This document shows, piece after piece, positions 22,969-33,245 of a stretch of 64,000 nucleotides of DNA. This DNA comes from Hypomyces perniciosus (taxonomy: Eukaryota; Ascomycota; Sordariomycetes; Hypocreales; Hypocreaceae): contig SPDT01000001.1 in assembly GCA_008477525.1 (NCBI GenBank), forward strand, positions 3,348,001 to 3,412,000, in the 5' to 3' direction. Both the position numbers and the translations under genes were made by a program. Each line of letters begins with the position of its first letter. Positions within the stretch are counted from its first letter, which is position 1. The notes beneath the pieces are model-generated. The model searched no databases and had not been told where the DNA came from. It worked only from the letters and a program-made list of their open reading frames with translations.

Positions 22969-23317
22969 TTTAGCAATGCATTTTTGTGAGCAAGACTTTA
23001 CAACCACCAAATTCTACTATTATACATGTTCCCCGTGCTCCGTCTTGACCATCGTCGTATTGCACCTGACTACGGAGCACTCCACGGGTCGACCATAGTC
23101 ACGTGTAATGGATCGCGGGGCTTTGGAAGCTTTGGCCAGTCAACTAATCTGCAGCTAGTCGTCATTTGTGCTCCTGGCATAGGTATCAACCAATGCTACC
23201 ACTACATCTTGCTTGTGACACACCACGTTCGTGTTCTATTAACCTCCGTGAGGGCGCGAGAGCTTAGGTATTCGATCAAACATCTGCTACGGATTGCCCG
23301 GACCAATATTCGCCAAT
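22969..23317. other. Intergenic, 5' of the BAR-domain gene
   Basis: 349 bases. A CACGTG E-box core lies at 23100-23105, about 215 bases before the next start codon. An open frame of about 100 codons through here has no family resemblance. Confidence 0.55.
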
Positions 23318-24620
23318 ATGGATTTCTCCAAGTTTGGTAAAAACCTGTCGTAAGTTACCATGCTCAAGTGTCAACATAACCACATACACCCACTGCATCT
23401 CAAAGCTAATCTAAGTCATATCGCGTGTCAGGGACTTCGGCGCCCAGATAACTCCTTTTGCGTCGCGCACCTTTCAATTCACAAAGGAGCAACTTGGCCA
23501 GGCTGAGGATAAGGTGAGAGAGCTGTCTCACAAGGACACCAACCAGGTGTTGCAGGACGCTGACAGTTCCACCACGCAGACCCAGCTTCCTCCGGATTAC
23601 ATCGACCTTGAGAAGAAGGTGGATGCCCTAAAGCAGGCGCACCAGAAGATGCTCGCTGTGACGTGAGTTAGACGTACCCGATCAGTTCCAGTAATCCCTC
23701 ACTAACACCGGGCCTGCAATAGCTCGCAATACTCGACCGAGCCGTACGACTACCCCCCAAATATTAAGGAGACTTTCCAGGATCTCGGCCGAACCGTTAG
23801 TGAGAAGGTCAGTCTTCTATCCTCTGCCACATCTACGACTGAGGCACAGGCGGCCCTAGTGGCTCCTTCATCTGCAAAGCCCCAGCCCAAGACCTTCAAC
23901 CATGCTATCGCTCGCGCTAGCTTGTCGAGCAGCCAGTTGTTGCACCAACACCACACCGGAGCTGGTGAAGATCCTCTGGCCACAGCTCTTGAGAAGTATG
24001 CACTTGCTATGGAGCGAGTTGGCGAGGCTCGCCTCGCTCAAGACTCCCAGATCCAAAGTCGTTTCCTTGCTGGTTGGAACACGACTCTGAGCACGAACAT
24101 CATCTTTGCTACCCGAGCCAGAAAGAACGTTGAAAACTCCAGATTGACTCTGGATGCCGTCAAGGCTCGTGTCAAGGGGACAACTTTCAAGCTCGGGGGT
24201 AATGCTTCCCACTCTAACCATCCAGATGACCATGAACTTAGTCCCGAAGCTCAGGAAGAGATTGAGAAGGCGGAGGACGAATTTGTTACGCAGACAGAGG
24301 AGGCTGTTGGTGTGATGAAGAATGTAAGCTCTCTCCTCTGTACACATATTTTTGCTTGCTACAAGCTGAACTGTTGGGACTAATTTCTCTAGGTTCTGGA
24401 TACACCTGAGCCGCTCCGCAACTTGGCTGAGCTGATTGCAGCCCAGATGGAGTACCACAAGAGGGCCTATGAGATTCTCAGCGAGCTCGTGCCGGTTGTT
24501 GAGGGCTTGCAGACCGAACAAGAAGTAGGGCGTGCTTCTGGTTTTTCAGCACTGTGAGCGCGGAGCTGACGATTGCCGTACTAGGCCGGCTACCGAAAGA
24601 GCCGTGACGATGCCTCGTAA
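23318..24620 (+). CDS. BAR-domain protein of the Gvp36 type
   Basis: Membrane-curvature protein related to yeast Gvp36, which acts at the Golgi and in endocytic and vacuolar traffic. Exons 23318-23349, 23432-23662, 23723-24323, 24393-24524 and 24585-24620 give 343 residues. The first exon encodes MDFSKFGKNLS; the second continues DFGAQITPFASRTFQFTKEQLGQAEDKV, the amphipathic start typical of this family. SSQYSTEPYDYPPNIKETFQDLG, the helical stretch LATALEKYALAMERVGEARLAQDSQIQSRFLAGWNTTL and NLAELIAAQMEYHKRAYEILSELVPVVEGLQ mark the BAR helices. The last exon encodes only AGYRKSRDDAS. All introns have GT-AG ends and good frame. Confidence 0.88.
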
Positions 24621-25221
24621 GCATCGTTTTACTCCTTATTAAGGCTGTTCCATAATCGCGTATTGTGAGGCAATCTTCTTCAACAGCAATCCAGGAGTAT
24701 TCACTTTCATTTTTCCTGGACTCTGGTCACAAGACAACTACACAGATGTGGCAGGTTGCCAACGTATCTTTTCTTCATATCGGCTTCGACTGATCCGCCG
24801 CCATTATGGTTCTTTTTGTTACTTTGGCCACTACTTAGCTTCATCTGTCTATCGACTTTGTCTCAATGGCAATAATGGGGTGACCGGAAGACAGTTGGTA
24901 CGGGGTTGGGCAGGCAGTTTGTGATCTAAATGATGAAACAAAAAATTTGTATGGCATGCTTTTACATACTACATATCTACCTCTTTTTCCTCCGGGCAAT
25001 TATTGTATCTCCAAACTTACCTTATTCTCCGCATTTCCTTGACAAACTGTGGACCAGCATCTCGAGCACGGCGTGTGTAGTCACGTGACATAGATTGGTA
25101 ATTCCTTGGCCTCATTGGATCTACCACGTCCAGTAAGCAAGCAAGCTACGTCCTGGATCAGGCGACCTCCAGGAAATATTGGCCTGTATCCTAGCAAAGG
25201 CAATCCATTGTACTCGCCAGT
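24621..25221. other. Intergenic, 5' of the complex I subunit gene
   Basis: 601 bases without a supported gene. The palindrome TCACGTGA lies at 25081-25088. Confidence 0.6.
25081..25088. promoter_or_regulatory. TCACGTGA palindrome upstream of the complex I subunit
   Basis: A perfect eight-base E-box palindrome 134 bases before the start codon. In yeasts TCACGTGA is the site of the bHLH factor Cbf1, which acts on respiratory and methionine genes. Position and symmetry make this the best promoter element near this gene, but the binding factor is inferred. Confidence 0.45.
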
Positions 25222-26059
25222 ATGCGGCCAACATTCCGGGCGCTCGCGCGTTACCTGGAGCCCGGTACTCCAACCGGCCTCACGGGCTTATGGACCCATA
25301 GCACACCCCGATCGACCCTACTTTATCTGTACGGAAGCACTCTCGACAAGCTTCAATCGATACCTGAGACTTCGCTCTACCGTCAATCAGTTGAAGCGGT
25401 GACTAAGCACCGTTTAGGACTCATTGACAAGACTGTCCCCCCCGGATACGAAGAGTGGGCAGCCAGGGCCAGGGAACTCATTCGCAAAAACCCTGAGGAG
25501 TTCCGCGTTGCGAGCGGTCGAGTCGATGGTAGCGAGGCCAGGACAGTTAAGCTGGGCAACCGTATCTTCGTTGTCGGGTCGAGACATGAGGCTGGTGATA
25601 TTCGATTGGAGGAATGGAACGGCGAGGAGGACGAGGGAGCCGAGCTCGAGGGCATAAGAACCCCTGAGGAGAGAAAGGACCAGGTCGTCTGGGCTGAGCG
25701 TAAGCCCTTGGAAGACCATGAGAAGGTGGAGTGGGAAGATGAGCCTCAATTGACGGCTGAGCAGTACGTTTCTCGGTTTAGTTGAAGTTTCGCGTGCGAA
25801 TTGGCGAGGCTAACGAACGAGACAGGATCCACAAACTGGAGCAGGAGCTTGGTGCCGGTCTCATTGAGGAGGTCATCCAGGTTGCTGAGGGCGAGCTGCA
25901 ACTTATTGAAACGATGGAGAAAGCTAAGGTGTAAGTGTGATGAACTCTACATCCTTCTCTGTGGTGTGCCTCGTTGCTAACAACATGTGTAGGTGGGAGG
26001 ACTTGGAGGAGAAGCCTGTCGAGGGACAATGGGCATACTTCGAGCGGCATTCTATGTGA
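25222..26059 (+). CDS. NADH:ubiquinone oxidoreductase NDUFA5-type (29.9 kDa) subunit
   Basis: Accessory subunit of respiratory complex I, peripheral arm (human NDUFA5, Neurospora 29.9 kDa subunit). Exons 25222-25763, 25826-25930 and 25993-26059 give 237 residues. The N terminus MRPTFRALARYL is basic and fits mitochondrial import. The family core is TGLTGLWTHSTPRSTLLYLYGSTLDKLQSIPETSLYRQSVEAVTKHRLGLI, followed by PPGYEEWAARARELI. The acidic C-terminal extension, LGAGLIEEVIQVAEGELQLIETMEKAKVWEDLEEKPVEGQWAYFERHSM, is typical of fungal versions. Both joins split codons and restore frame exactly (CA|G and GT|G). Confidence 0.93.
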
Positions 26060-26535
26060 GCAGGACAAAGCTCTCAATCTGTCTCCTATACAGTAGGCGG
26101 GCCTCGCTGTATATTATCCCCCTCGTCGCTGTTGGAGACCGAATAGACAAAAATGGCAAAAGCTAGCATACTTTTATGTTACTACCGAACTTTCTAAACA
26201 TATGATCGCGATGTGTTGTTCTAATCAACTAATGACAAGATGATTGCTTGGATTTCCGGAGAGTATAAATTGTGTCTGCCAGGGGCAGTCTTACGGGATA
26301 GATAGAACCAATCAATCAGCGGGGTTAAGATCGATGAGAAATAACTACCTATACTGCCTATGGGCATTGGAGTGGCGAGATTAGCGCCTACCCTATAATC
26401 CAGACTCGGTATTTTTGAATTCACGTTTTCCATCCCGTAACTTCACTAATATTGTTCATGTCCCACAAAAGCCTTTACTGCTTTTTCCCCCCTACTTTTT
26501 GATTTTAAGAAAAACAACCGCACTGACACCGAGCA
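26060..26535. other. Intergenic, 3' of complex I subunit and 5' of rrn11-like gene
   Basis: 476 bases; no gene, repeat or clear site recognised. Confidence 0.55.
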
Positions 26536-27828
26536 ATGGCACACGTGAAAAAGAGGAAACGAAAGCCATCACATAGCCTTGAAGAGGTCAGTGATGACAG
26601 TGGCGATGACGCGAGTTCGCGATTCTCCAATTTTTTCAGCCAACCAGCTGGGAAGCTCTCACAGCTTGCACTAGCAGGACTCTCAGAGTCAGACCCAGAT
26701 CCGAAATTGACAATTCAGAACTTCCCGCATCGCGGATTTAGTCGTGAGTCAGTTGAAGCGGAAGAAAAGCCCGATCCCGATGGAGAGCAAGAGCGCAAGT
26801 CGAGACCCCGGGATGATGATCCCAAAGGTCACTTGGACGTGCTGCTTCACTCCATCGAACAGTTTATGGACCGAGGAGAAATCAGCAAGGCGGCCAGAGC
26901 ATACGGACTTGTCCTCCAGCTACGGCCTCAGAGCCGGCCCATCGACATCCGCATGTACAACCTCTGGGCTATTGGGGCGGAGATACTTATGCGTCAAGGA
27001 GAGGACAGGCAGCGCCAGCGTAACAAACAGGCCATGAATTCGAACCTTAGTGATGAAGCTGCTGATCATCTGAATGGTGGTGATGTTGGCAACGCGTCAC
27101 GGATGCCAACACCACGGTGGGGGTCGGCAGTCAATCTGACCAAGGTCAAGGCCTATTTCGAGACCCTGATTCGGCAGCACCCGTACGACCACAGGTTCCC
27201 GGATAGGATCTCAGCCACCGATTTCTGGCTGGCAATGCTTAGCTGCGAAGTGTACAACGCCCATGCAGAGTATAGCGCGGGCCTTGCCCGTATCGACGAG
27301 CAGACTGGCGATTGGGACGACGATTATGCTCAAGAAGACGAGACAAGGCTACCATATCCCGAAGATGATGAAAGTTTCAACAATACAAACCATAGATTTG
27401 GAGCTGGTAGCTCACCAAAGGCCCAAGATGAGCTCCAGGGAGAAAGATTGAAAAAAAGGAGGGATGAAGTTCGTAAGCGGGTGCTCGAAGCCATGAGGGA
27501 CATCACTCAAAGGATGGAGAAGCTCATGGAGCAGCCACCCTATTCAAGGAGTGGTCATTTCCTGCGACTGCGCGCAGTGGCGTCTCTTTTCACGGCCGAC
27601 CTTTGTATACCTTTATCCGACACGTCTCCGTTGCAACGCCGAGAGGCGGAAACTAGGAGGGCCTTGGAGCAGCGAGTGGCCAGAACCGCTATCCAAGAAC
27701 TCGTGAATCATGGAAGCGATACAGACACGTTTCCTCACACAATGTTTGATCTGTATCTCCTACAAAGGAAAGGTCTCACAAATTCCCCAGCCCACCTCTA
27801 CTCGTCGCTCCCTATTAGAAAGGTATAG
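26536..27828 (+). CDS. RNA polymerase I initiation factor Rrn11-like protein
   Basis: Single exon, 430 residues. The protein resembles the fungal Rrn11 family, a core-factor subunit that recruits RNA polymerase I to the rDNA promoter. Seen directly: a basic start MAHVKKRKRKPS, an acidic Ser-rich segment, then a helical TPR-like region HLDVLLHSIEQFMDRGEISKAARAYGLVLQLRPQSRPIDIRMYNLWAIGAEILMRQGE at about 98-155 and VKAYFETLIRQHPYDHRFPDRISATDFWLAMLSCEVYNAH at about 205-245, and a C-terminal helical stretch. The combination 'RAYGLVLQ...IDIR...W.IGAEIL...YFE.LIQQYPY' is what I associate with this family. Assignment is from memory of family features and is less certain than most here. Confidence 0.68.
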   Translation: MAHVKKRKRKPSHSLEEVSDDSGDDASSRFSNFFSQPAGKLSQLALAGLSESDPDPKLTIQNFPHRGFSRESVEAEEKPDPDGEQERKSRPRDDDPKGHLDVLLHSIEQFMDRGEISKAARAYGLVLQLRPQSRPIDIRMYNLWAIGAEILMRQGEDRQRQRNKQAMNSNLSDEAADHLNGGDVGNASRMPTPRWGSAVNLTKVKAYFETLIRQHPYDHRFPDRISATDFWLAMLSCEVYNAHAEYSAGLARIDEQTGDWDDDYAQEDETRLPYPEDDESFNNTNHRFGAGSSPKAQDELQGERLKKRRDEVRKRVLEAMRDITQRMEKLMEQPPYSRSGHFLRLRAVASLFTADLCIPLSDTSPLQRREAETRRALEQRVARTAIQELVNHGSDTDTFPHTMFDLYLLQRKGLTNSPAHLYSSLPIRKV

Positions 27829-27913
27829 TTGGAGGCGAAGGCAACAATAAAGCTTTAGACCCAGGTCAACGGGGCAAGTAAAAGGCAGGGACTATATGGA
27901 TAACGTCTATCTT

Positions 27914-30027
27914 TCACACAGCAGAGCCCGTATGAGCTTGTGCTCTCTTACCCCAACGCTGCAATATCAGTGTTGTGTTTGAACTCCCGACCACCACACA
28001 CCACTCCCCTCCAGGACTCCATGCTGCTTGTCGACCGACGAAATTAGCCGATGATGATTCCATCTTGTGGTGTCGCAGTGGCTCATGAGTATCCTCCATG
28101 CTGTATCTGGCTGCCCATGACTCCAACGAGTCTGCACTAAACTCAATGCTGTCTACATGACTGGCCTGGGTCGTTTGCACCGGCGTCGCGGACTCCCTGT
28201 CACTGCCAATGCCCCGCATTCTACCTGCCGTATCTGCTCTTGGCCGCAGGATGACAGGTTTTTGCCAACTAGGCAACTGCACCGATTTGCTCTTGTCTCT
28301 ACTGGGATCATTCACGGTTTTAATGAAGTCATGGTAGGCAGTTAGCCTCTTGAAATCCCAGAAAAAGATGTTGCCAGCGGCATTGCAGAATGCAAGAACC
28401 GGGTTCTGGTCGGGAACGTGGTACAGCTTGAATCGCATGAAGAACTGTGGACCGCAATTCGGCGTATGGAACTCGAGCAAGCGTGTATACTGAACCGGAC
28501 ATTGGGGGGATATTACCGGAACGAAGGCTGAGCGAGTGAGTCTCCCAGGATCTTCGTAGTTGGTTGGAAGCACATTCTGCGGTGTCGGTGCTACGCTTTG
28601 CGGCGGCGGCGGCCCGTCAGAGGAGAAGCCCTCGATCCTCCACAATACAATAACATTATCATGGCAAGCCCTAGATAGGATCAAGTCTCCATAAAAGGCG
28701 ACACTTGGATGCAATTAGAGAGGAGGCCTTGTGACGAGGAGGCTAGGCTGCTCACCAGTCGACAATACCGCTGTGGACGGCAGATGTTGAGAAGTGGGGA
28801 TAGTGAACTTGCAACGGCGTCGTGATCGGTTCCGTGGGGAGGTCAGGGATAGTCCACTGTACATGAATATGAGTATTTTCCAGAACGGCTCATCGAAAGT
28901 AGAAGTGCTTTACCAGATTTATGATTTGGTCATGACCTGCTGAGAGAAGGTAACGGCCAGTATCATGGAAGGCCTGTGGTTCTGTATTAGTATGTGTGTG
29001 ACCTCGATATGATGCAATTCTTGTTTGCTTGAAAGTGAGGCAACTGCTTACTAGACTGAGAAGATTCCATGAATGACCCTCACCAGCAAGTATGCACAAG
29101 CATGGCTGGCTCTTGTGCACCGGGTCAATGCTCCATATTCGTACGCTGGTATCGTCTGATGCGGAGGCGATAATGGAAGGATTTACGGGAGAAGTAGCTA
29201 GATCATTAACATCCTTGGCTTGTGGTGAGCTCTCTTGATCAATGGGGACTGGAATAGAGTGGGAAAACCAACGCCTCCGTGACCAACAAAACACTACACG
29301 GAAAGCGCTTAGTACATGACATATAGATAGTGCTTTCGATATTGGGTGGTGCGTACCTCGACGAGTTGGCCATTGACCACATCATATATCTTGACTTTGG
29401 CGTCAACACCGCCAATACAGATGTAAGGGACGTTTGTAATAGGATCTCTAGTCCAAGTGCAACAGCAGCTTGCAGCTTCATCCTAGAGAGGGTGAGAGCG
29501 AATCAAGTTTGTCAAGGAACTCAGCTTACGTCGTCGTCCCGGATGATGTTAATCACCTCGCAAGGGTTGGAATCGCCACTGCTCTGGGAGAGCCTGCACA
29601 AAACGATCTGCCATGCCGGATTAGGACTGTCATCACAATTGCCTCCAACTTGACGCATAGAGGTGTCATTCAGTTGGGGAGCGTACATGTTTCTTGCTGA
29701 CAGCGGCGAAGACAGCGTCGCAATCAAGCGGTTGATAGGGACAGAATTTGACATCAAAAAACTCTAAGAACTCATTTAGTATCGAGGAATCCATCCGATC
29801 GAAGAGTTTGGGGGGGGGGGTGGGAGGGTGAAGGGGAAAGAGTAAGCTGGTATCGAGGAACTTGCCTGCAACATTGTCATCGTTAAGGAACCTGGTGTCG
29901 TTCTGTATTCATCTCGCCTGCATCAGTTGTATGATCTGGAAAGGACTAGATCCAGGGAAACCACCTCGAATCCAAACGAGACGCGTAGTTTTGGAAGATC
30001 AAAAGCGCTATCGTCGGTGTTGGCCAT
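27914..30027 (-). CDS. EED/ESC WD40 subunit of Polycomb repressive complex 2
   Basis: WD40 propeller that binds H3K27me3 and stimulates the PRC2 methyltransferase. Nine exons on the minus strand: 30027-29965, 29761-29687, 29607-29530, 29482-29357, 29293-29273, 29213-29052, 28973-28914, 28856-28756, 28703-27914; total 491 residues. Spliced signature blocks are FDVKFCPYQPLDCDAVFAAVSKKH, ICIGGVDAKVKIYDVVNGQLVECFVGHGG|DVNDLATSP, IIASASDDTSVRIWSIDP, HDTGRYLLSAGHDQIINLW, HYPHFSTSAVHSGIVDCVAFYGDLILSRACHDN, and HHKMESSSANFVGRQAAWSPGGEW. The VDCV and GDLILS residues match EED across kingdoms. Exon 5 is only 21 bases, and its downstream intron (29272-29214) has the weak donor GTTGGT. Intron 1 (203 bases, donor GTGGTT) is the least certain join. 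The presence of EED implies PRC2-type facultative heterochromatin in this organism. Confidence 0.88.
29810..29820. repeat. G11 homopolymer in EED intron 1
   Basis: An uninterrupted run of eleven G on the plus strand, read as C11 in the EED transcript. It lies within intron 1, about 45 bases from its acceptor, and could act as part of a pyrimidine tract. Run length is likely to be error-prone in sequencing. Confidence 0.7.
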
Positions 30028-31481
30028 GGTGACCGCAGGCCGTTTTCTTTGTTACGCTTGGATCTTTCGTGACGTGTAGGGACAATACAGGCACGACGTG
30101 GCGAATTTCTTAGAAATAAGAAGCACTGGGGGATGGATTATTGACAAGGTTGGCGGTGTGAGATTGTCGAGGTGGTTGATATTTGTTTCGCTCCAAGGGA
30201 AAACATAGGAACTTCCATGCTTATACGGAGGATGTATATTCGTTCATGTTGAGGTTGGTAGGTTGGTTAGGTACATAGAACCTGGAAGGTCTGAAGGCCG
30301 GCCCTTGCGTGTGTGCCTTTGCGGTCGGTGGTGGACAATGAGCAGAACAGTGCCGTGTGTTTTTTATTTTTAGCATCAAGATTAGTGGGAGATCAGGGGA
30401 CAGCTACCACATTTTTTTCTCCCATCGAAATATAGCTTCGCCGCCAGTCTACTATTTTCGGTCCCTAGCATTTCAACCGAAGCGAATCCATAATGCCTAT
30501 CCTAGATATCGAGTATTCTACTAATTGAGACTCAAGCGGAACAGGTCTAGCGGGCCGTACTGGTACTGCACACACTCTCATCCATCTCGTGAAAGACTAT
30601 CACCTTCTTTTCGCTTCAATACCTCCCTCCTCGTACACCAACAAAGTGGTACCATCTCTCAGATTGTGCAGGATCGGTCTTTTGATGGGCCTTATTAGTG
30701 AAACAACCGAGAGATGCTACATGAAGCCGATGGACGGTTTCGGTGAGACTACACAAGCCGTCCAGGTGTTAAGGAGCTGGGCAAACATACCAGAGACTAC
30801 TTCTAACACGAAGATCCCATGGTTCAATGTCAAGTGGCGCACTTAATATGGCTTGATCACCAAAGTTGATGAGAAAATGGGCATTTGCCTTTCTGTGGAT
30901 ATTGCCAAGGTATCAACGCAATGTCTGCCTGCCCACCCTGACGACAACCTGACTTGGCTTGACAACTTTTGTGTGTACAACAGCATTTGCACCGTTTCTC
31001 TCACAAGCCCTTGGTTAACATGATTGCAAAACACTCGGCAAACCTCGATACATTGTCCGAGACATATCCGTCATCATTGTTCGCCTACGCCGCAAAACTA
31101 GGTATGACTGTACAACGTCGCTAAAGACATCCGGCCCTCGGATTTCCAACTGGCCTAACAACGATTTGTTGACGAACCATGCAATCTTCAGCTATTTATA
31201 GGCCTGGTTCGGTTTTGTTGAGAATCCACCATACAGGTTAAGAGTGGACACGACATTGGTACTTCTACACCGTCCCCTTTCCAGCATCGCAGCTATTATC
31301 ATCTTCCGCTCTTCAACTGCATTGTTTTATAGAAGAGCTTGGAGTCTTGTGTGTTTGACAGAGTCCCTCTTCCATCTGCCTTTCATACCGTATATCGATC
31401 CCTCAAGTGCCACATGCGCACCCAAGCTTCCTCTGATTTCAAGGACCTCCTCTTCCAGAGCCCCAAGACTAAGAGTCCCTC
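30028..31481. other. Divergent region between EED and the PAS gene, with unexplained open frames
   Basis: 1.45 kb holding both promoters. From 30529 a frame is open for about 105 codons to TAA at 30844, and the same frame is then open for another 57 codons to about 31020. An ATG there opens a third stretch that ends near a GGTATGA donor-like site. I do not recognise the product. See findings. Confidence 0.4.
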
Positions 31482-33245
31482 ATGGACCAGACTTTCATAA
31501 CCATCCACGGTAAGGAATCATTGCTGTGCATCCAGGCATCGACCCACGTTTCTAACAATAGTTGATTGGACCTGCTACCCAGACCTGTCTCCGGACGCCA
31601 ACACTCTCTTCGCATCGGAATCCATCACCGATATTCTTGGTTATCATCCCTGGGAAGTTCAAAACAGGTCTTGTTTTGATTACTTCCACCCAGAGGAAGT
31701 TTCTTTTGCACGCTTCGTCCACAGCCGTTGTGTCCTGCTGGACAAAGCAGCCGTTCTCCACTACGCCCGCCTGCGCTCCAATGACGGCGGCTGGGTAACC
31801 TGTGAATGTTGCTTCACGATTGTCTACGATGTTCTAGTAGCTTCCACTGGTGTTTATTGCCGAGGCGAGAAGAGTGAGAGTAAGTACGCTAAACATGGGC
31901 GGAGCCCTATCAGTTCTAGATTCTGCACAGAATATTCCCATATGGAGGATGCTAGATGCTAATAGAATTGAAAGGGCGGGCCATTGAGGCACCACGAATC
32001 AGTCGTACCTTTTCCTGCTCCTCAGATGATCCTAGACACCAGTTCTTGGAGTATCTATCATTCAAAATGGGGGGAAGGGGGGTGCTCCAAGTAGAGCGTG
32101 AACCAAGAGCTGCTCTGATCCTGAACCGCTTCACCAGATCCTTGGAAATTATGTTTGCCACAAATGCTGTTTCTTCTATTCTGGGTCTAACTCCTGACAA
32201 AGTCCAAGGCAAGAGCTTCTATGAATTCATCCAGGAAAGCTGTTTGGAAAATGCCGTCAGCCGCCTGGAAAATGCAAAAGCAAAAGATTCCATTGCTTAT
32301 ATGCGTTTCTGGTCAAAGAATCCTCGCCAACAGGAGGAGCCAGAGGAAGGGAGATGGGGAGGAGAAGACACAGAAGACATCGATGATGAGTGTGAGAGGG
32401 AGTGCGACGAAGACTGCTTTTGGCAACAGGAGAATTCATCCCAGGGAAATTGCAAAGCTGGCGATTCCTGTGGCGACCACTGGGTCGAGCCCAGCGATGA
32501 TGCCTACCTTTGTGGCATAAACAGATATAATGGGTGCCGACACCGAGACTATTTTACTGGAAAAGTTGACCAAAATTTATCGGTTACAGATGTGGTTGAC
32601 GCGCCAGCAATTGGAGTATCGGAGATGATGGAATCTTCATCGGTGCGACCTTCTCTGTCAAGGATCTACACTGGCCCCGGTCAACAGAAGAAGTCACTTG
32701 TCCCATCAGTTGAACTGGAAGCAGTTGTGTCCTGCACTTCAGATGGATTGGTCGTTGTTCTTCGAAGAGCTAGGCTGCAAATACAGACACCCCACCATCA
32801 AATCTATCCATTCAACCACGAGGGTGTCATGATTGATGGATTTGGGGAACAGGGACGTGTGAGGCCCTGCGGCTCACAAGACTCTTCCTCCATACAACAA
32901 CGATCAGGCTCGCCTCAGTTTTTATCACGATATCCAGGCAACACATCATTCGATCAGCTAATGAGATCCATTCGTGGTGTTGCGGTTTTTGCTCAGGCCC
33001 TAGTCAAAATCAATGGAAGCGTTGCATACGTGCCATCTCAAGAACCTTACTTCAATAACCTCCATGCTGGACCAGGGCAAGGCTCGCATTCTGACCAGCC
33101 ACTATCTGAAGTATTGGCAGTGCATGAGGGAAACGGGAATGCAAGCGAATGCGTTACTTTTCGCACGACAGACTTTCCAACGGGAGGATCGATGCATGGT
33201 CATTTGGCTCCGTCAGGGAACGAAGAAGAGGCATCTACTCCGTAG
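31482..33245 (+). CDS. PAS-domain protein with cysteine-rich insertion
   Basis: Exons 31482-31509, 31562-31879 and 31966-33245 give 541 residues. MDQTFITIHVDWTCYPDLSPDANTLFASESITDILGYHPWEVQNRSCFDYFHPEEVSFARFVHSRCVLLDKAAVLHYARLRSNDGGWVTCECCFTIVYDVLVASTGVY is a PAS fold at about 1-110. A second PAS-like segment, ILNRFTRSLEIMFATNAVSSILGLTPDKVQGKSFYEFIQESC, lies at about 160-200. Residues about 256-309 are an acidic, Cys-rich insert with nine cysteines. ELEAVVSCTSDGLVVVLRRAR and FDQLMRSIRGVAVFAQALVKINGSVA resemble the C-terminal half of a conserved ascomycete PAS family of unknown function. There is no LOV-type NCRFLQ cysteine motif and no GATA finger, so a photoreceptor role is not supported. 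The stop codon overlaps a TACTCCGTAG motif. Confidence 0.75.

Noticed and set aside
23026..23340. Plus-strand frame of about 100 codons before the BAR gene
   Set aside because: Overlaps the BAR gene start in another frame, has no conserved features and little codon bias.
31482..33245. PAS protein as a white-collar or Vivid blue-light receptor
   Set aside because: The flavin-binding GRNCRFLQ motif and a GATA finger are both absent.
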